From a virus, in IMG/VR virus record IMGVR_UViG_3300042673_001309, positions 1 to 38,223 of that record: a stretch of DNA of 38,223 nt; one strand, written 5' to 3'. This document shows positions 19,932 to 27,832 of the stretch, piece after piece. Under the pieces are notes generated by a model. It made no database searches and was not told the origin of the DNA. It saw nothing but the letters and a program-made list of their open reading frames with translations. How positions within the stretch are numbered: position 1 is the stretch's first letter; each line of letters begins with the position of its first letter. The position numbers were made by a program, and so were the translations under genes.

Positions 19932-20617
19932 CTACTTGCCTCCGAATCCGAACATCGATTTCACTTGGTTCGCCATCGCCTTACAGGATTCCGCCGATTG
20001 CTTGAGAATCGAGGCTGCGCTAACCTTGGGCCTATAGAAGCGATCCGGCATAAAATCCGATGCGTCAGGCGGTTCTTCATCGGCCCGTGCGTAGAGGGGC
20101 AAATAGAGGGCTTCTAAGAGCTTCGCAGTCTGCATCCAGCGTTCCCCCATCGGTTCCACCATGTCCCACGCTAGCCACTGATTTAAAGCCCCAGCGGGTA
20201 GACTTTGCATCCACGCCGCCGGATCCTGGATTCCCCATTTCAAGCAGAGCCTAAACGCCACTTTCAGGCGTCGGCTCTTTCTGATTTTTTTGCTAAGGCC
20301 TCGATCTCCCCTTGGTCGTACTTGTTGATATCCAAGCATTGATCGTAAAGAGGCCCAACAACCGAACGCGGAAGGTCTCGCAGTACGTTAGGATCCGTTA
20401 CAACCCGCTGCCCTGATTCATCCCGAAGACAGTAGGCAACCATCACCCGCCGATGTGCTGTCCAGTCATAGCCCTTTTTGGTTTGTAGCTCGACTTCCAT
20501 GTTTGCCGCATCCGATTCGGATAGCTCATGGATGAAATACTGCTTGCCCTTGACCGTGACCGGCTCGACGGCCAAATCACGCCTTGCCAGTGCAAGGAAT
20601 TCGTCTTGGTTACTCAT
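19932..20617 (-). CDS. tail assembly chaperone, -1 frameshift fusion product, about 228 aa
   Basis: The zero-frame chaperone (20617 to 20264) and a second open frame in -1 (ending at 19932) overlap. At 20285-20291 lies a slippery A AAA AAA in frame GCA AAA AAA. A six-base spacer later, a two-part hairpin (20246-20278) encloses the zero-frame stop. After slippage the product continues IRKSRRLKVAFRLCLKWGIQ, to ESCKAMANQVKSMFGFGGK. The second frame has no separate ribosome binding site of its own. This matches the gpG/gpGT scheme of lambda-type phages, where both products guide tail assembly on the tape measure. Confidence 0.85.
20246..20291 (-). promoter_or_regulatory. programmed -1 frameshift signal
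   Basis: Slippery heptamer AAAAAAA (20285-20291) read GCA AAA AAA in frame zero; spacer of six bases (20279-20284); then stem AGAGCC/GGCTCT (20273-20278 with 20246-20251) topped by ACGCC/GGCGT (20267-20271 with 20255-20259) and a seven-base loop. The zero-frame TGA (20264-20266) lies in the upper stem-loop. All parts are where the known tail-chaperone frameshift signals place them. Confidence 0.85.
20264..20617 (-). CDS. tail assembly chaperone, short (zero-frame) product, 117 aa
   Basis: The sequence is NQDEFLALARRDLAVEPVTV, KGKQYFIHELSESDAANMEV, then YCLRDESGQRVVTDPNVLRD and ends KKSERADA. The middle, where a query domain (QYFIHELSESDAANME) is followed by 'V.YCLRDE.G.R', is typical of the first tail-assembly chaperone of siphoviruses. 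Its residue 109 Ala and two following Lys codons are the slippery site. It starts at 20617, overlapping the upstream gene by eight bases. Confidence 0.8.
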   Translation of the reverse strand: MSNQDEFLALARRDLAVEPVTVKGKQYFIHELSESDAANMEVELQTKKGYDWTAHRRVMVAYCLRDESGQRVVTDPNVLRDLPRSVVGPLYDQCLDINKYDQGEIEALAKKSERADA

Positions 20618-20927
20618 CGTCCTCTTCGCCCTTTGCTTGTGCGATTGCTTCGAGTGCTGCCTTAACGAAGGTGCGCGAAACTTGCTCAGGCGGCTGAACC
20701 TTGGCTGGATAGCCTTGGATCGCTTCGAGTTGTGCTCCGAGCGATGCGATTTCCTCAGCCGTCAAAGCATCATGCGGGAATTCAAAAATCGCTTGAATTT
20801 GAGGCGATTCACCAAACGGCAAATAACCAACAAGCTTACCGCCAACGCGGATCTGGCACTGATTCAAATCCCGCTCGATCCCGGTAGCCAACGATATTCC
20901 GCGCTGGCGATTCAATTCAAAAACCAT
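20610..20927 (-). CDS. hypothetical tail-region protein, 105 aa
   Basis: I do not recognise this protein. It starts MVFELNRQRGISLATGIERD, continues IRVGGKLVGYLPFGESPQIQ and has a helical end (ALTAEEIASLGAQLEAIQGY). It sits between tail tube and tail chaperone genes, a place where small tail-completion or regulatory proteins occur. No catalytic residue is evident. Confidence 0.6.
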   Translation of the reverse strand: MVFELNRQRGISLATGIERDLNQCQIRVGGKLVGYLPFGESPQIQAIFEFPHDALTAEEIASLGAQLEAIQGYPAKVQPPEQVSRTFVKAALEAIAQAKGEEDDE

Positions 20928-20940
20928 CTTCGATCATTCC

Positions 20941-21363
20941 TTACGCAGGAGTAAATGTAACGTCAGTGGCACCGTCGAATTGCAGTTTGTAGCTGCCCTT
21001 CATTACCTCGCCCTTGGCAAGCTTTGGCGTCTTGGCTTCCTTGACGAAAGCCGTCCCCTGGAGCGATCCGGCTCCAGGAAGAGTGATCGTAACGGAGATT
21101 CCAGCGTAAGGCTCCGAGGTTGGAATCATCGCGGTAGTGATCGGAATCGCCGCCCCAAGCCAGTTAAACACAACGTCAACCTCTGGATTCTTGCGAAGGT
21201 CCGAAGGCCGAAGGGCTTCAAAGCCGGTTGTGTCCAGGCTCGTAATGTCGAGCGTATCGACGCTGATCGTCATTTCGCCGATCGAAACAACCTGAGTAGT
21301 AATCAATCCGGTCCCCGAAATGGTCGCTCCGAGTCCGGTATCTGCAACTGTCAATGCTGCCAT
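20941..21363 (-). CDS. major tail tube protein, 140 aa
   Basis: This beta-rich protein of the siphovirus tube type reads SIGEMTISVDTLDITSLDTT, then GFEALRPSDLRKNPEVDVVF and ISVTITLPGAGSLQGTAFVK. Its final piece, TPKLAKGEVMKGSYKLQFDG, gives the hairpin-rich fold of tube proteins. Length and place (after the DUF3168-like gene and before the chaperones) fit the major tail protein. Expected to be among the most abundant virion proteins. Confidence 0.8.
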   Translation of the reverse strand: MAALTVADTGLGATISGTGLITTQVVSIGEMTISVDTLDITSLDTTGFEALRPSDLRKNPEVDVVFNWLGAAIPITTAMIPTSEPYAGISVTITLPGAGSLQGTAFVKEAKTPKLAKGEVMKGSYKLQFDGATDVTFTPA

Positions 21364-21365
21364 GT

Positions 21366-21782
21366 TTAAGGCTCCTTGTAATGGACCAACATATCAAACG
21401 AAACTATGTACCTGTGCTCTTGATTGCCGTCTGTTGGCGGCTCCTGCATGTATTCATCACCGGAATCAAAATCGATCCCGCAAAAGGTGTGCGAACTAAC
21501 AACGCCCCGAAAGGCGTCGATTCCAGTGTCCCTAATGGCTCGACTGATCGAACTTGCCGTAGTTCGCGTCAGTGCGTAGCATTCAATGGTAAATCGTGCG
21601 TGAGCTAGCTTACTGAGGCCCTGTAGGTGGCTTTCGCGTTCGGTCGATGTGACGTAGTAAACCACGGCTGGAAGCGTTGCGTTTTGAACCAACGCATCGG
21701 GATACATACGCTGCCCGATGAGCGTAGATACCGCCGAATAGCTTAGTAGCTTGGTTCGCAATGCTTCGCCGATTGCCGACAT
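21366..21782 (-). CDS. tail terminator / DUF3168-like protein, 138 aa
   Basis: It begins SAIGEALRTKLLSYSAVSTL, IGQRMYPDALVQNATLPAVV, YYVTSTERESHLQGLSKLAH, ARFTIECYALT. The opening helix, 'IG.R.YPD......LPA.VY', and following strand with 'RFTIECYA' are those of the DUF3168 family, phage tail completion or terminator proteins that cap the tube at the head end. Order in the late block agrees. Confidence 0.8.
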   Translation of the reverse strand: MSAIGEALRTKLLSYSAVSTLIGQRMYPDALVQNATLPAVVYYVTSTERESHLQGLSKLAHARFTIECYALTRTTASSISRAIRDTGIDAFRGVVSSHTFCGIDFDSGDEYMQEPPTDGNQEHRYIVSFDMLVHYKEP

Positions 21783-22115
21783 TTACAGCTCCCCGCTCAC
21801 AATGTTAATCGTCCTTGCTGCCGCTTCGCTTGACCCGCTGACAACCTTGAGGAATCGCACCCCGGCCATCACTTCGGTATTTAAAGCGATGTACCGCGAC
21901 GCCGCAACAGTCACCGCGTATTCGGTCGATCCGTTGTACAAGGCGAAAAAGTTATCGCCATCGGTCGAGGCCTGGAACTTGAATTCGGTCCCGGTTAGCG
22001 TCGCTGGCGTCCTGAGTGCAAGCACCGTCCGACCGCCCTCGATGGTAATTGCCGTCGATACGGTCCCGCTCGATGCAATCGTGACTGTCCCGGTCAATGA
22101 AAGGTTTTTAGCCAA
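21783..22115 (-). CDS. putative virion protein, 110 aa
   Basis: This is a strand-rich, threonine-rich protein (LSLTGTVTIASSGTVSTAIT, GTEFKFQASTDGDNFFALYN, AVTVAASRYIALNTEVMAGV). This kind of sequence, 'GT.F.FQ.S.DG..F..L', is seen in carbohydrate- or coat-binding jelly-roll-like phage proteins near the head-tail genes. Compare the protein at 23663-24121, which has a similar 'DGQT' strand pattern. A decoration or stopper protein is possible. Confidence 0.6.
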   Translation of the reverse strand: MAKNLSLTGTVTIASSGTVSTAITIEGGRTVLALRTPATLTGTEFKFQASTDGDNFFALYNGSTEYAVTVAASRYIALNTEVMAGVRFLKVVSGSSEAAARTINIVSGEL

Positions 22116-22656
22116 TTCGTAGCTCCTTTACTTCCTTTTGCAGTTGATCGACAAAAGCCGCTTCGGCAGTTCCCGAGGTTTGGCGGTAAGCCCGCATGGG
22201 TGCGCGTTGTTCTTTAGGGAATGTCGCGACCGTCGCTTTCGATCGGTTGATTCGGGTGTATTGCCGACCGGATCGGCCCGTATAAATCACAGGCGATCCA
22301 GGCTTGCCCCAATGGTATCGCGTGTAGCTTTCGCCTTTGCGGTATGGCATGACGAATTGCTGTTTATTGCCCTTCGGGTAGGTCGCTCCAGTGACAACGC
22401 CGATACCGCCCTTAAAAACCTTGTGGCTAAAATGCTGCCTTGAATCGTTTTGGAACGCTGCGTTATTTTTGAATTTCTTGGACCACTTTAGCCGCGATCC
22501 TGTAGCCCTCGATGATTGGGCGTGACCCTCGCAAGCCGCCGCAACAGGCTTTGCAAAGGCTCCAAGGCATCGACCAAACGGAGCATTGCGAAGCATCAAG
22601 GGGATTTGGCCGATCTGCTTGATAAGATCCTCATTGATTTCGATTTTGGTACTCAT
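22108..22656 (-). CDS. HK97 gp10-like head-tail protein, 182 aa
   Basis: The N-terminal half (DLIKQIGQIPLMLRNAPFGR, AKPVAAACEGHAQSSRATGS) and the K/R-rich stretch (SRLKWSKKFKNNAAFQNDSR) look like the HK97 gp10 family, in which a helix, a basic loop and 'V..G..Y...' follow (GVVTGATYPKGNKQQF). Proteins of this family sit between the head closure and tail terminator proteins. The match is by pattern and order. Confidence 0.65.
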   Translation of the reverse strand: MSTKIEINEDLIKQIGQIPLMLRNAPFGRCLGAFAKPVAAACEGHAQSSRATGSRLKWSKKFKNNAAFQNDSRQHFSHKVFKGGIGVVTGATYPKGNKQQFVMPYRKGESYTRYHWGKPGSPVIYTGRSGRQYTRINRSKATVATFPKEQRAPMRAYRQTSGTAEAAFVDQLQKEVKELRIG

Positions 22657-22991
22657 GGCAACACCGCCGCGCAGATTATATCGATGTAGTTTCGCAAGCC
22701 ATCGACCATGTTTACGGCCGTGATCCCGTAGGTTTCGCCCTGGTAAACAACTCGCATCTGAACCGTGTAGCCAGATCGGTATCTGACTCGAAAAACCGCC
22801 CTTGTGCCTGCCTCAAGTTGTCGGCCCCTCATCGATTCGATTCCTGCCGTCGGCGTGAACTGACAAGGCTCATCGACAACGTAAGCCGCCCACGAAACTA
22901 CAGGCTGGCCCGCTGCGTCGACCGTTTCTGTCGGTTGTTGAATTGTGCATCGATGCCGTAAGGCCCCGGTGCGCTGGTTCTTTGTCCTCAC
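22653..22991 (-). CDS. phage head-tail adaptor (head closure), 112 aa
   Basis: It has the pattern of SPP1 gp16/HK97 head-closure proteins: TGALRHRCTIQQPTETVDAA, GQPVVSWAAYVVDEPCQFTP, TAGIESMRGRQLEAGTRAVF, RVRYRSGYTVQMRVVYQGET, YGITAV. 'L.hR..I......D..G.....W' at the front and 'G..Y.I..v' at the end are typical. It joins the connector to the tail. Confidence 0.85.
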   Translation of the reverse strand: MRTKNQRTGALRHRCTIQQPTETVDAAGQPVVSWAAYVVDEPCQFTPTAGIESMRGRQLEAGTRAVFRVRYRSGYTVQMRVVYQGETYGITAVNMVDGLRNYIDIICAAVLP

Positions 22992-23557
22992 GGGTAGCTG
23001 CTCCGCATGTATCGAAGAACCAAGGCCTCGTAGGGCTTCATAGTCTGCATTGATTCGGACATTAGCATGTCGCGATTTTCAAAGTAATGAGCGACCAGCA
23101 TCAGCATTGCGTTTTTGGCGATCGCTGGCACTTTTGAGCCGTCTTCGGAATAGCCGACTTTGTAGGTTATCGTCCAGGCGTCCCACCTTGCCACCGTCCC
23201 GGGCAAGACTTGCAAATAAGCAAGCCTCACCGCGTCAACGTGTAACTGGTACTGATTCGCCGGATAGGTCTGGAGCGTGTTGGCCCCATCGTAGTATTGA
23301 ATCGAGGTGATCGAGTGAATCGGGCTTTTTGGTAGCTCGACGCCATCGGCCCATTGCGCAAGCCGGATGCGGTACGTAGCGAAACAGGTAGCCGAATCGG
23401 TATCGTGCTCCCACTGCTCCCTAGCCGCCTGAATCAAGCCTGCCAAGTGCGTATCGTGGGTCGTGTCACTTATGCCGATTTCTAGCTGCTTTTTCGCTTC
23501 GCTTAATGTGATCGGGTCCGCTGTCGGCCCTGTCACTAACTCCGGTATCAATCGCAC
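22988..23557 (-). CDS. head-tail connector (gp6-like), 189 aa
   Basis: This is the helical connector pattern: PITLSEAKKQLEIGISDTTH, DTHLAGLIQAAREQWEHDTD, then strands (SPIHSITSIQYYDGANTLQT, VARWDAWTITYKVGYSEDGS) and a final helix (VPAIAKNAMLMLVAHYFENR). This is the standard gp6/DUF-type head-tail connector made of one helical bundle, here with the inserted beta part seen in many environmental phages. Its start overlaps a 65-residue gene by 92 bases. Confidence 0.8.
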   Translation of the reverse strand: MRLIPELVTGPTADPITLSEAKKQLEIGISDTTHDTHLAGLIQAAREQWEHDTDSATCFATYRIRLAQWADGVELPKSPIHSITSIQYYDGANTLQTYPANQYQLHVDAVRLAYLQVLPGTVARWDAWTITYKVGYSEDGSKVPAIAKNAMLMLVAHYFENRDMLMSESMQTMKPYEALVLRYMRSSYP

Positions 23558-23663
23558 TGGCGATGCCCCTTTCGATCAGTATCAACGCTACGCCGTCTTG
23601 CAGGTCTTCCAGCCTATGGCCGACTGGAAAACCCTGCCAAATTTTAAGTAGCTCGACTCGCAT
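23466..23663 (-). CDS. small conserved-looking head-region protein, 65 aa
   Basis: It begins MRVELLKIWQGFPVGHRLED, then LQDGVALILIERGIASAID. The 'L..W.G...G......DGVA..LI.RGIA' pattern occurs in many small phage proteins near capsid genes and suggests a real gene. The ATG at 23663 overlaps the stop of the upstream gene in TAATG. Its C-terminal 30 codons overlap the start of the connector gene out of frame, an unusually long overlap for this window. Confidence 0.65.
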   Translation of the reverse strand: MRVELLKIWQGFPVGHRLEDLQDGVALILIERGIASAIDTGVSDRADSGPDHIKRSEKAARNRHK

Positions 23664-24121
23664 TAGACCACGATGCAAACGTCACCGTCTGCCATTCCGG
23701 TCGATGTGATCGGAGGGAACTTTGCTCGGCTCAAGATCGCAACCGCTGCGGAAAAACCGCCCGTTGACCCATCGCCAAAAGTTACAACCAATTTCAGAAA
23801 CGGATCGAGCCCGCGAAGGTCGATTTGGAAAACGCAGGTTTGGCCGTCATCGGTCGCACTTGGCAAGGCAAGCGTAGCCCCGCCAAGCCCAGTACCGCCT
23901 GCGAAGGTGGCTCCGGTAATGTCGGCATAGCTGCCGCCGCTCGTTGCCGAGTTTTGGACCTTCAATGCCGTCAATGCAATGTCAGTGGCCCCTAGCTGGA
24001 CCACAAACGTAACGAAATCAAAGCCTCGACAGTCAACAACGTCAGCCGTAGCCGTCGCGTTATCCGTGATGGCCGTCGGCTTGACCGCCGAGACAAATTT
24101 GCAGTGTTGCAAGTCGTTCAA
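23663..24121 (-). CDS. putative head decoration or accessory protein, 152 aa
   Basis: This strand-rich protein follows the capsid gene: VKPTAITDNATATADVVDCR, GFDFVTFVVQLGATDIALTA, QTCVFQIDLRGLDPFLKLVV. It has a jelly-roll-like look and no motif. Its position next to the major capsid protein suggests a decoration protein or a minor head protein. Not assigned to a named family. Confidence 0.6.
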   Translation of the reverse strand: MNDLQHCKFVSAVKPTAITDNATATADVVDCRGFDFVTFVVQLGATDIALTALKVQNSATSGGSYADITGATFAGGTGLGGATLALPSATDDGQTCVFQIDLRGLDPFLKLVVTFGDGSTGGFSAAVAILSRAKFPPITSTGMADGDVCIVV

Positions 24122-24155
24122 AATGTCACCTGTGTCTTTCTTTGTTGGTTGTGAA

Positions 24156-25481
24156 TTAGGCTGCTGCTTGGACCGTCAGGATTGGACCGGCTTCGCTAGC
24201 CGTTCCGCGCTCGTGGCAATTCCAGTCCCATCGCATGGTGGATCTGTAAGCGATTTGGTCAAGCTCGAAGTACCGCGAAGCGTCCGCAGCAATCGACAGC
24301 CGACGACGCATCCCGAGCGTTGCCGACATGCCCAAGTCTCCGAAGTGTGCAAACTTGGACGATCCGGTAATCGTCTTGGGCATTACGTTGACGAAAACAA
24401 CTGGGTAGCCAAGGAATTGAACTACCGGACCATTGCCAAGGTCGTCTTTGTTGTTGCCACCGGAAGCTAGTTGCAAACGCCCGAGGACGTTGGACCAAAT
24501 CGCCTTGTGACAAAACCACACCGGATTGATTCCAGGGAAGTCAGGAAGCTTTCCGACTGCCTCTTGAAACACCGCGATTGTTTGCGTTGCCATCGTATTG
24601 CCGACGCTAGCCGTCACAACGGATCCAGCATTCAGCACGTTCGCTAGCCCCTGTACGCCGTGATTCGTTGCTTCGCCGTTGCCCAAGAATCCAGCCGTGT
24701 CGGCTTTGAGTGCCTGGGCCCGAGCGATCGACGTAGCGAGCATTTCAGCGATCGAAATAACTGCATCGTCATTGAGTTCGCTTGGCACCCTGGTAAGAGT
24801 ACCGAACTTGCGAGCGACCAAATTGACTGGACTGAACGTCGCATCGCTTGCCGTGATTTCGTCAGATTCGCCGACAGCATACGCCGTAACGTCTGACAAT
24901 TGCCGAGGTACGCTCAGGGTATCCGATGCCATCGGATAGAGCCTGGAATATCGCGGAATCACGCCGTAGGACTCGAACAACGCGATAACGGCGTTCTCGA
25001 ATTCAGGGGGAACAAGCGTACCGCCTCGGAGGTCGTCGCTGCCGCTCATCACTGCTTGAACGCCGTGATCCTTGCACCATTGCTCAGCTTTGGCATCCTT
25101 GTAAATCGTCGCAAGGATGTACTTGCCGCTTCGGTAGGCGTTTAATTCGGCATCTTCGCCCTTGAAGGCGACGAGGGGCTTGTGGGCCTTTGCCTGCGCT
25201 GGAATCTTGAACGGCTTGCCGGTCATCTCGGAGTCGGCTTGGGTCTCTCGGACCTGTCGAACCGAATTCGAGACGGCGGATTCAATCCGAATCGCTCGTT
25301 CGCGTTGCGTTGCAAGAGCCGTGATTTGGCCAGGGTTCTTGTCATCGCCAACGATCGAATCAATCTCGGTTTGCTCTTCGGTCGAAAGCTCTCGATTGTC
25401 TTCTTTGGCGATTGCTTGAATCGCTCCTACTTTGGCTTGTAGAGCCTCGATCTCTTTTTGTAGCTGCGTTGCACTCTTCAC
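24156..25481 (-). CDS. major capsid protein, HK97 fold, 441 aa
   Basis: The N-terminal about 110 residues are a coiled-coil 'delta' scaffold (TQLQKEIEALQAKVGAIQAI, AKEDNRELSTEEQTEIDSIV), expected to be cut off by the neighbouring protease. The HK97 core then begins: SDDLRGGTLVPPEFENAVIA, LFESYGVIPRYSRLYPMASD, AVGESDEITASDATFSPVNL, ARKFGTLTRVPSELNDDAVI, VVQFLGYPVVFVNVMP. The start is a GTG at 25481, with AAAGGG eight bases upstream. A structured 149-base leader precedes it. Confidence 0.9.
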   Translation of the reverse strand: MKSATQLQKEIEALQAKVGAIQAIAKEDNRELSTEEQTEIDSIVGDDKNPGQITALATQRERAIRIESAVSNSVRQVRETQADSEMTGKPFKIPAQAKAHKPLVAFKGEDAELNAYRSGKYILATIYKDAKAEQWCKDHGVQAVMSGSDDLRGGTLVPPEFENAVIALFESYGVIPRYSRLYPMASDTLSVPRQLSDVTAYAVGESDEITASDATFSPVNLVARKFGTLTRVPSELNDDAVISIAEMLATSIARAQALKADTAGFLGNGEATNHGVQGLANVLNAGSVVTASVGNTMATQTIAVFQEAVGKLPDFPGINPVWFCHKAIWSNVLGRLQLASGGNNKDDLGNGPVVQFLGYPVVFVNVMPKTITGSSKFAHFGDLGMSATLGMRRRLSIAADASRYFELDQIAYRSTMRWDWNCHERGTASEAGPILTVQAAA

Positions 25482-25630
25482 TTGGACTGCCCTTTGTGGG
25501 TTGTGTGGCAGTCGTTAAACCAAGATAGCGGCATGACTGCCACGGGAAACAAAATCGTTTTTACCGTGTGTCACTGCCGCTAATAAGTTGCAGAGTTGTT
25601 GGCACTTCTGGCCGACGCAATAAATCTAGG
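25482..25630 (-). promoter_or_regulatory. structured leader of the capsid gene
   Basis: The 149-base gap holds no gene. A nine-pair stem, gtggcagtc (25505-25513) with gactgccac (25535-25543), has a 21-base loop. Within the loop, tagcggca (25526-25533) is perfectly complementary to tgccgcta (25575-25582) outside it, so the loop can pair with upstream transcript and form a pseudoknot. An alternative pairing, actgcc at 25573-25578 with ggcagt at 25507-25512, would compete. No good promoter boxes are visible. The most likely role is translational or processing control of the most highly expressed late gene. Confidence 0.5.
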
Positions 25631-26266
25631 CTACTGGCCCGGGCTTGTCAAGTGTTTTGAAAACTGAGCCATTTTTGCCTGAAGTAAATTCGCTTTAGCT
25701 TGGTCAAATTGCGATGCCATTTTCTTTTTCTTCCGGTCGTCTTTGTCTTTGCCATAGCGAGCCGTTGCAAGGCCCGAAGCGATAGCCTCATCGACGTTGT
25801 ACCATGTCTCGGCATCCATCATGGCTAGGATTTCGACAGGATCCTTCCCGAGAAAATCGGCGTAGATTTCGACCAGGGATTGATCGTAGCTTTCGAGTGC
25901 CGCTAGCGTCTTTTTGATTTCGGTCGCGTTTCCGAAAGCCATGCCCATTGCTCGATGGATCATAATCCGCGATCCATCACCCATGAGCCGCTTGGACCCG
26001 CCAAGGAAAATCACGCTAGCCGCCGACGCTGCAAGGCTGTCGTTGACGGTTGTAACCTCCCCTGCGTAGTCTTTGAGTAGGTTATGGATCGCAATCCCCT
26101 CATCGGCCGCGCCGCCTGGGCTGTTGATCCGAATAGTCACCGCTTGCGAGCCGAAAGCCTTGAGGGCCTTTAGTACGCCGTCTTTGGTGATCGGATCTTC
26201 TGCCCATCCATCGCCGACGACGCCAGATAGGTGGATTTCGTTGGTTTCGTTGAATACTTCGATCAT
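25631..26266 (-). CDS. ClpP-like head maturation protease (S14), 211 aa
   Basis: This is a ClpP-fold serine protease: VTIRINSPGGAADEGIAIHN (the SPGG loop), VNDSLAASAASVIFLGGSKR (nucleophile Ser81), GDGSRIMIHRAMGMAFGNAT (His104). A third acidic residue should follow near 138-151. This type in a portal-protease-capsid cassette cuts the capsid delta domain and other head proteins during maturation. The C-terminal tail (DKDDRKKKKMASQFDQAKAN) is basic and helical. It overlaps the portal gene by four bases. Confidence 0.9.
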   Translation of the reverse strand: MIEVFNETNEIHLSGVVGDGWAEDPITKDGVLKALKAFGSQAVTIRINSPGGAADEGIAIHNLLKDYAGEVTTVNDSLAASAASVIFLGGSKRLMGDGSRIMIHRAMGMAFGNATEIKKTLAALESYDQSLVEIYADFLGKDPVEILAMMDAETWYNVDEAIASGLATARYGKDKDDRKKKKMASQFDQAKANLLQAKMAQFSKHLTSPGQ

Positions 26267-27822
26267 TCTGGCAAGCCTTTCAAGCTAAAGAGACGATTTT
26301 CCCACGTTTTAACCTCAGTTTCGACGGCTTTTTGAAGCGATTCACCACCGTATTTAGCCGCCAATCCCGCTAGGATTCGCGTTGATTCCTGGCAGTGAAT
26401 CCTTGCTAGGTCACGGTCAAGCCCGATCGCTTCAATACTGTCGGCCAATTTCGCTTCCCATTGCGGGTACTTTTTGCCGATCCAAGCGACAAACTGAGCC
26501 TTTTTCGATGCATTAATAGCGTTATTGCCCTCGGTCTTGATAAGCCCCCGAAGCATCTGCTCGACGGCTCGATCGTTTCGGGCTTGCTCTTGCGTGTCCT
26601 CTTGGTCGTCTTCGGGCGTGTCTTCTGGTTCGGGCTCCGGATCGTCACCCGATCGCTGAATGTTCGGGTTGATGAATTCTTCGCCGCCCTCATAGGGGTT
26701 CAGGTCTAGCTTAGACCGGCATTCGTTGGGGTTCATAATCCGCGACGATACCGCCACGGAGAACGCGTCGATGGTTTCCTTTAGGGCGGTTCTCAGGATC
26801 GCTCCGGTGTTGAACTTGAAGTACGCTTTGTTTTTTCTGATTTCCAGTGGGGTCAAGAGCTTCATATCGCATTGCTCCTCGAACTGGACTAGCCATCGAT
26901 CAAGGCATTGAAGGTAAGCTATCTGCGTTTGCTCTCTGGAGTTGTACGAATCCGTTTCGCCATCGCCGGGCATTCCCTCAAGACCAAAGAGCATACCGAT
27001 ATCCGCTCGGTTGAACTTTTGCAGGTCGACGAATTGAGCGTCTGAGTTGGACATTGAAACCGCGTTGGCCTTGATGCCTTCGCGCAATAGTCCAGCCTTG
27101 CCAGCGTTATCCGATCCTGCCTCGGACGCATTAAACGCATCGATAAACTTTTTTGCGTCGGATTCGCTGCGAAACATTGCCGGAGGGGCTTCCAGGAATA
27201 GCTTAGCCCGAAAGCCTTTTGCGATTTGCTGATTCTGGAACTTTATCGCCTCTTTGGATGTACTAAAAACCACGTTCGCCAAGTCCAGCAATCCTAGCCC
27301 GTCAACGCCATTCCAGGAAAAGCCGCTTATGTGCAAAACGTCGGAGTCTCGAAATACGATGTAGCCGTTATTGTCGGTATCGTAGGTATCGAATAGCTCG
27401 GTCTTGTTTTGGTCTTCAGGCTTGTAGGCATGGTACTTCAAGCCCTCATGAATTACCGTCCAGGTTCGTTCAGGCATCATAGGAATCAATTCCTCGACGC
27501 CGCTGCCGTTGCGGATAATTGCCGCTCTGCCATTGCCCCGCATGATTGCATGGCTCAATAGCTGCTGCTTAAATACCGTGGGGCTTTGAATCTTGTTTGG
27601 CTGTTTCCTCAGTAGCCTGTAGCCATCATGCTTGAGGTCGTTTTCAGCTCCTTTGCCGACCACCTTTTTTACGTCGATCGGTAGCCTAGCAAAGTCCCCG
27701 GTAAGCTTGTTGTGGGCGAAGAACGCCGGAGGTATGCCCATTGCATCCTTGATGCCGACCCTAGCCGGATTAACATCCCAGCCGAATCCAGCCCATTGAA
27801 CCAATCGAGAAAGCATGTCCAT
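26263..27822 (-). CDS. portal protein, HK97 type, 519 aa
   Basis: The long protein has the portal pattern of HK97-type phages: FFAHNKLTGDFARLPIDVKK at the front, YRLLRKQPNKIQSPTVFKQQ, LLSHAIMRGNGRAAIIRNGS, and VEELIPMMPERTWTVIHEGL, plus DVLHISGFSWNGVDGLGLLD, ANVVFSTSKEAIKFQNQQIA. The stretch SYNSREQTQIAYLQCLDRWL is the wing region, and acid-rich linker (GDDPEPEPEDTPEDDQEDTQ) and helical C-terminus (NAINASKKAQFVAWIGKKYP) follow. It forms the twelve-fold channel for DNA entry. Confidence 0.9.
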   Translation of the reverse strand: MDMLSRLVQWAGFGWDVNPARVGIKDAMGIPPAFFAHNKLTGDFARLPIDVKKVVGKGAENDLKHDGYRLLRKQPNKIQSPTVFKQQLLSHAIMRGNGRAAIIRNGSGVEELIPMMPERTWTVIHEGLKYHAYKPEDQNKTELFDTYDTDNNGYIVFRDSDVLHISGFSWNGVDGLGLLDLANVVFSTSKEAIKFQNQQIAKGFRAKLFLEAPPAMFRSESDAKKFIDAFNASEAGSDNAGKAGLLREGIKANAVSMSNSDAQFVDLQKFNRADIGMLFGLEGMPGDGETDSYNSREQTQIAYLQCLDRWLVQFEEQCDMKLLTPLEIRKNKAYFKFNTGAILRTALKETIDAFSVAVSSRIMNPNECRSKLDLNPYEGGEEFINPNIQRSGDDPEPEPEDTPEDDQEDTQEQARNDRAVEQMLRGLIKTEGNNAINASKKAQFVAWIGKKYPQWEAKLADSIEAIGLDRDLARIHCQESTRILAGLAAKYGGESLQKAVETEVKTWENRLFSLKGLPE

Positions 27823-27832
27823 TCATTCGCTC

